64,000 nucleotides of DNA, taken from NCBI RefSeq assembly GCF_900199705.1, contig NZ_LT904908.1, positions 1,185,332-1,249,331 of the forward strand, given 5' to 3'. The position numbers were made by a program, and so were the translations under genes. Shown here one piece after another: positions 48,447-56,149 of this stretch (positions are counted from its first letter, which is position 1; each line of letters starts with the position of its first letter). A model generated the notes under the pieces. It saw only the letters and a program-made list of their open reading frames with translations, was not told the DNA's origin and ran no database searches. Origin of the DNA: Collinsella provencensis. GTDB lineage: Bacteria > Actinomycetota > Coriobacteriia > Coriobacteriales > Coriobacteriaceae.

Positions 48447-50177
48447 ATGAAATTGCTATTCGAGGTCATGAGGCCGTATAAAAAGCTGGCGATTATCACC
48501 TTTTTGGCACTTGTTTTGGATATTGCGGGAACGCTGTATGTTCCCACCATGCTCGCCGGCATGATCAATCAAGCTGTGGAAAGCAGCAGCACCGACTTCA
48601 TTCTCAACCAGGGAATTCGCATGTTTGTGGCATGCTGCTGCGCAAGCGGCGGCGCTTTGCTGGGCAATTATCTTTGCGCGCGCCTGTCCGCTTGTATCGG
48701 TCGCGATATTCGCCAGCGCGTGTACGACGCGTCGCTGACGTTTTCGGGGAGCGATTTTGAAGAATTCGGAACGGGTTCGATGATCACGCGCACGTTGAAC
48801 GACGTCAACGTGATTCAGCAGACGCTCATGCTTGCCCTGCAGGCACTGGTTCCCGTGCCGCTCATCTGCGTCATGGGCACCGTGCTCACCTTTGCCATTG
48901 ACGTGCAGATGGGTACGACGATGCTCGCGGCGGTTTTCGTGGTCATGGTGCTCGCCGTACTCGCGGTGAAAAACTCCGCTCCATTGTTCGAGAAAATGCA
49001 GACGCTCATCGACCGCATGAACGTGGTGCTGCGTGAGAACATGGTGGGCGTGCGCGTTATCCGTGCGTTTGGCAAGGAGCGCCACGAAGAGGGCCGTTCC
49101 GCGTGTGTGTTCACTGACTACGCAAACGCTGCGATACGAGTGAACTGGATTTTTGCGGGTGTGGACTGCTTCACGTTCCTTTCGATGAACATCTCCGAGG
49201 TTGTGTTCATCTGGCTGGGTGGCAACCGCGTGGGTGCGGGTGCCATGGAGATCGGTAGCATTTCCGCCGTGATCGAGTATGCCATGCTCATCATGTTCTA
49301 CATCATGATGGCCCAGTTTGTGGCGCTGATGATCCCGCGCGCGTTGGTGTGCCTCCAGCGTTGCAGCGATGTTGTTTTCAAACAGCCGAGCATTCGCGAT
49401 TGCTCTGTTGCCGGCACGGGAGAACCGCAGGTCGAGGATGATGACGTGGTTGCCGCTTTCAAGCACGTGTCGTTCCGTTTCGATGATGCGGATGAAGAGA
49501 CGCTGCACAACATCGACTTCCATTGCCGCCGCGGGAAGACGACCGCGATTATCGGTTCCACCGGATCGGGCAAGTCGACCATTGCGAAGATGATGCTGCG
49601 CTTGCACGACGTGAGCGAGGGCTCGGTGACGTTCGGCGGCGTCGACGTGCGGGAAATGACCCAGCACGAGCTGCGCAGTCACATTGCATACGTGCCGCAA
49701 AAGGCCTGGTTGTTCAGCGGAACCATTGCAAGCAACCTGCGGTATGGAAACGAGGACGCCAGTGATGTCGAGCTGCGCCACGCGCTCGATGTTGCGCAAT
49801 CCGACTTTGTGTGGGGTTTGTGCGATCGCCTTGAGGCGCGTGTCGCGCAGGGCGGCACGAACTTTTCGGGTGGTCAGCGGCAGCGCCTGGCCATTGCCCG
49901 CGCGCTGGTGAAGAGGGCAGACCTCTACATTTTCGACGATAGTTTCTCTGCGCTCGATTTTAAGACGGACGCAGCGCTGCGTCGCGCGCTCAAATCGGAG
50001 ACGAAAAACGCTGCCGTGCTGATCATTGCCCAGCGCATCAGCACCATTCTGCATGCCGATCAGATTGTGGTGCTCAAGGACGGCCGCATCGAGGGCAAGG
50101 GCACGCACGAGGAGCTTATGGAGAGCTGCGAGGTGTATCAGGAGATTGCCAAGAGCCAGATGAAGGGAGGCGAATAG
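48447..50177 (+). CDS. ABC exporter subunit A (degenerate ATPase site)
   Basis: A 576-residue half transporter: six hydrophobic spans (about 1-300), then a nucleotide-binding domain with Walker A GSTGSGKST, Q-loop VPQKAWLF, signature FSGGQRQRLAIARAL, and Walker B LYIFDDSFSALD. The residue after Walker B is Asp, where active ATPases have Glu. With the canonical partner gene just after, this marks a heterodimeric exporter of the BmrCD/LmrCD/TmrAB kind, likely for drugs, lipids or peptides. I chose ATG 48447, with GGGAGG upstream. Confidence 0.93.
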   Translation: MKLLFEVMRPYKKLAIITFLALVLDIAGTLYVPTMLAGMINQAVESSSTDFILNQGIRMFVACCCASGGALLGNYLCARLSACIGRDIRQRVYDASLTFSGSDFEEFGTGSMITRTLNDVNVIQQTLMLALQALVPVPLICVMGTVLTFAIDVQMGTTMLAAVFVVMVLAVLAVKNSAPLFEKMQTLIDRMNVVLRENMVGVRVIRAFGKERHEEGRSACVFTDYANAAIRVNWIFAGVDCFTFLSMNISEVVFIWLGGNRVGAGAMEIGSISAVIEYAMLIMFYIMMAQFVALMIPRALVCLQRCSDVVFKQPSIRDCSVAGTGEPQVEDDDVVAAFKHVSFRFDDADEETLHNIDFHCRRGKTTAIIGSTGSGKSTIAKMMLRLHDVSEGSVTFGGVDVREMTQHELRSHIAYVPQKAWLFSGTIASNLRYGNEDASDVELRHALDVAQSDFVWGLCDRLEARVAQGGTNFSGGQRQRLAIARALVKRADLYIFDDSFSALDFKTDAALRRALKSETKNAAVLIIAQRISTILHADQIVVLKDGRIEGKGTHEELMESCEVYQEIAKSQMKGGE

Positions 50178-50178
50178 G

Positions 50179-52167
50179 ATGGCAGAGAAGCTGACGCAAG
50201 AAATAGATGAGCAGGGGACCGCTGGTCAGGCTGGTGAGCGGGGAGCTGTTGATCGGGCGGGCGAGCCGACGACCGCGGGCCAGGCGGGCAAGCCGACGGC
50301 CGCAGGTCAGTCGAGCGAGCCGGAGGCCGCGGGCGAGGCAAACGCACCTAAAACTACGGACCCAAACGCTGAGCCCGAAGATTTCGAGACTCCGAAGGAC
50401 ACCTGGGGAACCGTTCGACGTCTATGGGATGTTGCCCGCGGTGAGCGGTGGCGCTTTGGCGTGGTTATCGTTGCCGTCGTACTGTACGCCGCGTTTCATG
50501 TGGCGGCACCTGCATACAGCGCCCACGTCATCGATGTGTTGTGGGCCCATATCCAGATCGCGTTTGCAGAAGGAAAGCCGTTTGCTGTTGGTTGGGACAC
50601 CGGCGGTCGTGAGCTGGCAATTTACTTTGGCATTTGGATGACGGCTTTCGCTTTGTATTCCGTGCAGTGCTTCGTCATGGCGGGTTTCGCCGAAAAGCTG
50701 AACCTTTCGCTGCGTAAGAGTCTCACAGAAAAGCTGAATCGCTTGCCGCTCAAGTACTTCGACACGCACAAGCCGGGCGAAGTGGTGAGCCGCGCCACAA
50801 ACGACCTCGACAAGATGTCCGAAGTGCTGCAAACGGGTCTGCTTAGAATCATGACCTCTGTGGGCACCATTATCGGTTCGCTGATCATGATGCTTCGCTT
50901 CAACGTTGTGCTCACCGGCGTCTTCTTGGTCTTCACGTTGATTTCGACCGTGGTGACGCGCGTCGTTTCGAAGCAAACGCTGCGTTTGGCAAGCGAGCGC
51001 CAGAGGTATGTGGGCGAGCTGACGGCGGCAGTTGAAGAGGCGTATTCGGGACGCCTGGTTATCAAGAGCTTCAACCGTGAAGAAGCGAGTTCTGCCGACA
51101 TCCACGACCTGTCCGACAAACTCGCCACGGCGAGCCGTCGGGCCGACTTTGCGACCAACGCCATCAGCCCGTTTATCCGGTTCATCTTCCGCATCGCGCA
51201 GGTGATTATTGCGGTAATCGCCGGTGCCATGTTGGTGGGTGGACAGATTACCATCGGCGTGTTCCAGGCGTTCTTCCAGTATATCTATGAGGTGTCCGAG
51301 CCGCTTACGGAGCTTGGTTTTTCAATCAACACGCTGCAAAACGCCCTCGCTGCGGTTGAGCGCGTGTTCGGCATCTTGGATGAGGATGAAATCGAGCCCG
51401 ATCCCGTGCCCGAGCTGGCTGCCAAGTTGCCTGCCGCCTTGGAGGGCGCGATTGATTTCGAGCACGTGCGCTTTGGCTACGATCCGGAAAACCCGCTCAT
51501 GCGCGACGTGTCGTTCCATGTGAAACCCGGCCAGAAGATCGCCATCGTGGGAGCGACGGGCGCGGGTAAAACCACGCTCATCAACTTGCTCATGCGCTTT
51601 TACGAGATAGACGGTGGCCACATCTACCTCGACGGCGTTGATACGCGCTCCATGTCGCGCGCGGATTTGCGCTCGAATTTTGGTATGGTCCTGCAGGATG
51701 CATGGCTATATGAGGGTACGATTGCCGAGAATATCGCGTATGGCAGGCCCGATGCCACGCGCGAGGAGATTATCGAAGCGGCAAAGATGGCGCGCGTGGA
51801 CTATTTTGTGCGCACCATGTCGCAGGGATACGACACGCGCGTGGAAAACGATGCCGAGAACATCAGCCAGGGCCAGCGTCAGCTGCTCACCATCGCCCGC
51901 GTAATCCTTTGTGATCCCAAGATTCTCATTCTCGATGAGGCGACGTCGAGTGTGGACACGCGCACCGAGCAGAACATCGTGCACGCTATGGAAACGGTCA
52001 TGCGGGGTCGTACGAGTTTTGTGATTGCGCACCGTTTGAGCACCATCGTGGATGCGGACTTGATTTTGCACATGCGTGCCGGCACGATTATCGAGCAGGG
52101 TACGCACGAGGAGCTGTTGGCGGAAAATGGTGCCTATGCCGAGCTGTATAGGAGTCAATTCGCGTAG
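50179..52167 (+). CDS. ABC exporter subunit B (canonical ATPase site)
   Basis: 662 residues. The first about 70 form an unusual low-complexity extension with repeated (A)GQAGxP(T)(T/A)A units, predicted unstructured. Six hydrophobic spans follow, then an ATPase domain with Walker A GATGAGKTT, signature ISQGQRQLLTIAR, and ILILDEATSSVD with the catalytic Glu. The ATG follows the partner's stop by one base, with GGAGG upstream, so the subunits are co-translated. The signature has Gln instead of Gly, a change seen in heterodimers. Confidence 0.93.
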   Translation: MAEKLTQEIDEQGTAGQAGERGAVDRAGEPTTAGQAGKPTAAGQSSEPEAAGEANAPKTTDPNAEPEDFETPKDTWGTVRRLWDVARGERWRFGVVIVAVVLYAAFHVAAPAYSAHVIDVLWAHIQIAFAEGKPFAVGWDTGGRELAIYFGIWMTAFALYSVQCFVMAGFAEKLNLSLRKSLTEKLNRLPLKYFDTHKPGEVVSRATNDLDKMSEVLQTGLLRIMTSVGTIIGSLIMMLRFNVVLTGVFLVFTLISTVVTRVVSKQTLRLASERQRYVGELTAAVEEAYSGRLVIKSFNREEASSADIHDLSDKLATASRRADFATNAISPFIRFIFRIAQVIIAVIAGAMLVGGQITIGVFQAFFQYIYEVSEPLTELGFSINTLQNALAAVERVFGILDEDEIEPDPVPELAAKLPAALEGAIDFEHVRFGYDPENPLMRDVSFHVKPGQKIAIVGATGAGKTTLINLLMRFYEIDGGHIYLDGVDTRSMSRADLRSNFGMVLQDAWLYEGTIAENIAYGRPDATREEIIEAAKMARVDYFVRTMSQGYDTRVENDAENISQGQRQLLTIARVILCDPKILILDEATSSVDTRTEQNIVHAMETVMRGRTSFVIAHRLSTIVDADLILHMRAGTIIEQGTHEELLAENGAYAELYRSQFA

Positions 52168-52190
52168 ACGTGCTAGAATACGTTTCACGT

Positions 52191-52266
52191 GCCTCCGTAG
52201 CTCAGGGGATAGAGCACCGCTCTCCTAAAGCGGGTGTCGACGGTTCGAATCCGCCCGGGGGCACCA
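52191..52266 (+). tRNA. tRNA-Arg (anticodon CCT)
   Basis: Acceptor arms GCCTCCG and CGGGGGC pair (one G-T). The anticodon stem CCGCT/AGCGG encloses CTCCTAA, giving anticodon CCT for AGG codons. The T arm is intact and CCA is encoded (52264-52266). Its 3' half is copied in the repeats that follow. Confidence 0.95.
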
Positions 52267-52557
52267 TTTGAAATGCAGGTCATCGTGCGCTTCGCACACG
52301 GTGGCCTTTTTCTTTTGCCGATGATTCGGCGGATTCGGGCCGTCGACACCCGCGCACACTCTTTCCTGCGGGTGTCGTTTTCGAATCCGCCCGGGGGCAC
52401 CATTTGAAATGCAGCTCATCGTGCGCTTCGCACACGGTGGCCTTTTTCTTTTGCCGATGATTCGGCGGATTCGGGCCGTCGACACCCGCGCACACTCTTT
52501 CCTGCGGGTGTCGTTTTCGAATCCGCCCGGGGGCACCATTTGAAATGCAGGTCATCG
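52245..52557 (+). repeat. 136-bp tandem repeat derived from the tRNA-Arg 3' half (2.3 copies)
   Basis: Unit 1 (52245-52380) and unit 2 (52381-52516) differ at one base (G/C at 52279 versus 52415). A third copy is cut at about 52557. Each unit starts with TCGAATCCGCCCGGGGGCAC (T arm and acceptor of the tRNA), has a terminator-like hairpin, then an inverted tRNA copy (GGCGGATTCG ... CGACACCCGC). The direct copy GCGGGTGTCG ... CGAATCCGCC follows and could pair with it (52328-52391, repeated 136 bp on). The origin is unknown: replication slippage, or scars of insertion at the tRNA end. Confidence 0.9.
52278..52316 (+). terminator. Intrinsic terminator after tRNA-Arg
   Basis: GGTCATCGTGCGC and GCACACGGTGGCC pair with one mismatch and G-U wobbles around TTC, followed by TTTTTCTTTT. 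The same hairpin recurs in the second repeat unit with one pair broken by the G-to-C change. Confidence 0.8.
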
Positions 52558-52793
52558 TTGTAATCCCGGTGACCTGTTTTTCTTTTAACGGGGCGTATTG
52601 AGTATTCCGAGGGATGAAATAGGGGTGAAGTCCTTATTGGCGAGCTCCGCCTATAGTTCCGAAAGCTTGCGGGACACTTCCGGCGGATTTTTCATTCTTT
52701 GATCCAAAGGTTAATGAGCGACTTCGGCGAGTTTCCCCTTTGAGATCAGTGGCTTGAACACGCCATCTCCGGTTTTTCGGCCCTTGGGGAGAA

Positions 52794-52994
52794 AAATGGC
52801 AAAAAATGCCAGATTGTAAGGCCTCCAGGTTCGATTGGCGATGCGAGGGCGATTGTCTGTCAGACCGGAAAAAACAAGACACCTTCTCTACCTGCAGGTT
52901 TTTTAATTGGTCTTGCTTGGAGGGGAAGGCGTAAGGTTCGACGACCCTCCGGGAGGGATCGTCAGACCTTACAATCTGGCATTTTTTGCCATTT
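52794..52994. mobile_element. MITE-like element with perfect 28-bp inverted ends
   Basis: The 28 bases at 52794-52821 (AAATGGCAAAAAATGCCAGA and 8 more) recur exactly inverted at 52967-52994. The 201-bp interval has no gene. Inside lie a palindrome TGGCAAAAAATGCCA in each end, CCTGCAGG followed by a T-run near 52895, and a long dyad (GTAAGGT ... ACCTTAC, 52931-52972). This fits a non-autonomous element or a structured RNA. The flanks 52558-52793 and 52995-53038 show no gene. Confidence 0.5.
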
Positions 52995-53038
52995 GCAGCC
53001 CATCTTGAAGAGAAAATAGGCTGTGCGGTCGCCCTGCG

Positions 53039-53737
53039 TTACTTCACGAGCTTTTGCACCAGGGTGTTGAGTGCCTCGATTTGTCTCTCGAGCTCCTCGA
53101 TGCGACGCTGGTTGTCGGCGATGCCTTCGCGGTTCATCATTGCCACTTCCTGCACGGGGTCGGGCATGCTCTCTCGATGCTGCTTGGCGTTAAAGGTTTC
53201 TTCCATCACACGGCAGCCGTTGCGCTTTACTACGCGCCCGGGGATGCCGACTACGGTCGAATCGCTCGGCACGTCCTTTACCACGACGGAGTTTCCGCCA
53301 ATACGCACGTTGTCGCCAATGGTAATGTTGCCGAGCACCTTTGCGCCTGCACCAACGGTGACGTTATTGCCAAGCGTCGGGTGGCGCTTGCCGCTCTCGT
53401 TGCCGGTGCCCCCCAAAGTTACCCCCTGGTAGAGGACGCAATCGTCGCCAACGATGGTGGTTTCGCCAATCACGACGCCCATTGCGTGGTCTATGAAGAA
53501 ACGCCGTCCAAGTTGTGCGGCGGGATGAATTTCAACGCCGGTGAAGAATCGCGTGATTTGAGAAAGAACGCGCGCCACGCCACGCAACCCGTGTTTCCAA
53601 AGCCAGTGCTCGGGTGTGTGCATCCATTTGGCATGGAGTCCGGGATAGGTGAGGAAGATGACAGGACCGCTTTGCGCCGCGGGATCTTGTTCCTGAACGC
53701 GTTGGATGTCTTCACGTATGGTCGCGATGAAACTCAT
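53039..53737 (-). CDS. cysE: Serine O-acetyltransferase
   Basis: It acetylates serine to O-acetylserine, the carbon skeleton for cysteine. The 232-residue length matches the short EpsC-type form. A helical N-terminus ([20 protein letters not shown]) is followed by left-handed-helix hexapeptide repeats with [14 protein letters not shown] (catalytic Asp-His), GVTLGGTG, and [14 protein letters not shown]. The C-terminus is a coiled-coil-like helix ([20 protein letters not shown]), longer than usual. I chose the ATG at 53737 with GGGAGG upstream. The partner cysK is not adjacent. Confidence 0.94.
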   Translation of the reverse strand: MSFIATIREDIQRVQEQDPAAQSGPVIFLTYPGLHAKWMHTPEHWLWKHGLRGVARVLSQITRFFTGVEIHPAAQLGRRFFIDHAMGVVIGETTIVGDDCVLYQGVTLGGTGNESGKRHPTLGNNVTVGAGAKVLGNITIGDNVRIGGNSVVVKDVPSDSTVVGIPGRVVKRNGCRVMEETFNAKQHRESMPDPVQEVAMMNREGIADNQRRIEELERQIEALNTLVQKLVK

Positions 53738-53944
53738 GTCTCTCCCTCCCGTGCCGTCCTGCATGATTCGAGGTGCAGTAATCGCACAGTGTGTGAGCGA
53801 AAGTCTACGCACTCACACGCCTAATGTCTAGTGAAACACTAGGATTAACAAGGCGGACATGTTGGAAGCGGTTGATGAGGCGTCATGGTGTGCGCATCGA
53901 CAGCATGCGATGGGTTTGCGTCCGATGGCGGGAAGCTGCCAGCC

Positions 53945-53982
53945 ATGCAAAAACCCACCCAACGTGCGTGTTGGGCGGGTTT
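53945..53982 (-). terminator. Intrinsic terminator after the PASTA kinase gene
   Basis: On the minus strand AAACCCGCCCAAC and GTTGGGTGGGTTT form a 13-bp stem with one mismatch and a 6-nt loop, followed by more Ts. It is 110 bases beyond the kinase stop and probably ends the whole 64-54 kb cluster transcript. Confidence 0.8.
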
Positions 53983-54093
53983 GCAAGACGGGATTTGCGT
54001 ATTTGTGTGTCCGAGCGTTCGCACCTGTGGTGCGGGGCCCTTTCGCTGCCCGGCCTGGTTGGACCTGCCCGACCGAGCCGGCCGGTCCGAACC

Positions 54094-56007
54094 TTAATGC
54101 GTGGTCAGGATGATAGTACTGCCCGCTTCGAGCTTGCCGGTGTGCGACTGCTCGATGACCTCGCCGTCCTCAGGGCAACCGTCGGCAAGCTTCACGACAA
54201 AGTTCCTGCTCAGTATCTGCACGGCATCCCTGTACGACTTTCCAACGACGTTTGGCACGTCGACCTTGTCGCCGTCCTTGGAACCGAGGGAGATGGTGAG
54301 CGTGATGGTGCTGCCTTTCTTGGCGGTGCCGGTGGGACTCTGCTTCATGACCCTGCCCTTGGCGTAATCGTTGCTGTAGTCCTCGGCATACTCAACCTTG
54401 AAACCGGCATTGGAAAGTTCGTTGGACGCGTCGTCCTTGGACCAGCCGAGCACGCCGGGAACGTTCTGCTCATCGGGGCCGGTCGAGATCTTGTACTCGA
54501 TCTCAGTGCCCTCGTCGACCATGGTTCCGGTGTTCGTGCCCTGCCAAATAACGGTGCCGGGTTCGGCGTCGTTGGCTTCCTCGCCAACCTTCTTACCTTG
54601 GAGTTTGGCATCGGCGAGCATCTTGAGAGCATCTTGCTCCGACTGATCGGTGATATTGGGAACCTCGACCTGGTCAGGCTCCTTCGGGCCCTTGGAAACG
54701 ACAAGCGTGACCGTCGAACCCTTTTCGGCGGTCTTGTTGCCATCGGGGGTCTGATCGACCACGTTGCCAGCAATGATGGTTTCGTCGAACACGTCGTCCT
54801 CGAATTTGACTTCAAAGCCCGCGTCCTCGAGGACCTGCTGCGCTTCGGCCTTGGGTGTGTTTACTACGTTGGGAACCAGGACCTGCTCGCCCGAGCCGCC
54901 AAACAGCTTTGTGAACAGGAAGAATGCCAGCGCAAGTACGGCGATGACGCCAATGACGATTCCCACGATCTTGCCCGTGTTGCTCTTCTCGGGCTCCTCG
55001 TAGAACGAGGAGGAAGGTGTGCGCCCGGCGGCAGCAATGTTGGGGCGCGTGGCGGTGTTGCTCATGCTGTTCATGGGACGGGCCATGACCTGCGTGGAGT
55101 CGCTCATCACACGTGTTTCGGTGGCGCCGGCACCGACGCCGCCCATAACGCCGATGACCCGCGTGGGCTCGGCGACCTCAACGGACTGGCCGGTGGCGTA
55201 GCCGTTGAGAACGGCGCGCAGCTCGTCGGCCGTTTGGAAGCGGTTCGCCGGATCTTTTTCCATGCACTTGAGGATGATGCGCTCGAGCGTGGCGTCAACG
55301 TTGGGGTTGATTTGCGAAGGCGGAACGGGCAGCTCGTTGACCTGCTTGAGGGCGACGGAGATGGCGTCGTCGCCGTCAAAGGGAACGCGACCCGTGGCGC
55401 ACTCGTACATGACCACGCCGAGGGAGTAGATGTCGGACGTGGCGCCCAGCTCCTGGCCGCGCGTTTGCTCGGGGGAGACGTAATGTGCGGTGCCCAAGAC
55501 GTTGTTGTCCTGGGTGAGGTGGCTGTTCTTGGCACGCGCAATGCCGAAGTCCATCACCTTGATGTTGCCGTCGGGCAGCACCATGATGTTTTGCGGCTTG
55601 ATGTCGCGGTGGATGATCTCGTGCTTGTGTGCGACGGAAAGGGCGCCGCAGATTTGCGAACCGATCTGCGCGACCTTCTTGGGGTCGAGGGCACCATGGC
55701 TGCGCACGCCGCTTTTGAGGTCGGTTCCGCGCAGGTACTCCATGACGATGTAATACGTGTCGCCGTCATGGCCCCAGTCGTACACGCCCACGATATAGGG
55801 ACTAGAAAGTCCTGCAGCCGCCTGCGCCTCCTGCTTGAAGCGCGCCGCGAATGTGGCGTCGCCGGCGTACTGCGGCAACATGATTTTCACGGCAACCGTG
55901 CGATCGAGCACCTGGTCCTGAGCGCGGTACACGCTCGCCATGCCTCCGTTGCCAACCTTGTCCTTGAGGAGATACCTTCCTCCTAGAACTCGCTGTCCGT
56001 CTGCCAT
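54094..56007 (-). CDS. pknB: PASTA-domain Ser/Thr protein kinase (PknB/StkP type)
   Basis: 637 residues. The kinase domain (about 10-275) has the glycine loop VGNGGMASV, VAVKIM lysine, HRDIKPQN, MDFGIA and YVSPEQ. A membrane span (GKIVGIVIGVIAVLALAFFLF, about 345-365) leads to four extracellular PASTA repeats (each starting near VPNV/VPNI/VPGV), which sense muropeptides or lipid II. Such kinases coordinate growth and division with the neighbouring phosphatase. It follows the RodA-PBP gene by 142 bp. Confidence 0.96.
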   Translation of the reverse strand: MADGQRVLGGRYLLKDKVGNGGMASVYRAQDQVLDRTVAVKIMLPQYAGDATFAARFKQEAQAAAGLSSPYIVGVYDWGHDGDTYYIVMEYLRGTDLKSGVRSHGALDPKKVAQIGSQICGALSVAHKHEIIHRDIKPQNIMVLPDGNIKVMDFGIARAKNSHLTQDNNVLGTAHYVSPEQTRGQELGATSDIYSLGVVMYECATGRVPFDGDDAISVALKQVNELPVPPSQINPNVDATLERIILKCMEKDPANRFQTADELRAVLNGYATGQSVEVAEPTRVIGVMGGVGAGATETRVMSDSTQVMARPMNSMSNTATRPNIAAAGRTPSSSFYEEPEKSNTGKIVGIVIGVIAVLALAFFLFTKLFGGSGEQVLVPNVVNTPKAEAQQVLEDAGFEVKFEDDVFDETIIAGNVVDQTPDGNKTAEKGSTVTLVVSKGPKEPDQVEVPNITDQSEQDALKMLADAKLQGKKVGEEANDAEPGTVIWQGTNTGTMVDEGTEIEYKISTGPDEQNVPGVLGWSKDDASNELSNAGFKVEYAEDYSNDYAKGRVMKQSPTGTAKKGSTITLTISLGSKDGDKVDVPNVVGKSYRDAVQILSRNFVVKLADGCPEDGEVIEQSHTGKLEAGSTIILTTH

Positions 56008-56149
56008 CTCTCAAACTCCTTCAACTTCATCCGCTCCTCGCGGAAGTGTAACCTCAAAACGGGCGAACGAACGAGCTGCCGTATGTTCCTTGCGAAACAA
56101 CGCACGGACTGCGTTCGAACTCCCGGGCTGAATACCCTGCTCGAACCTC

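Noticed and set aside
48456..50108. Long minus-strand open frame opposite the first ABC exporter gene.
   Set aside because: The plus-strand frame has all ABC motifs; the reverse is His/Arg-rich noise.
52181..52190. GTTTCACGTG before tRNA-Arg as a parS site.
   Set aside because: Only one half matches; the right arm is replaced by the tRNA 5' end, and it is far from the origin.
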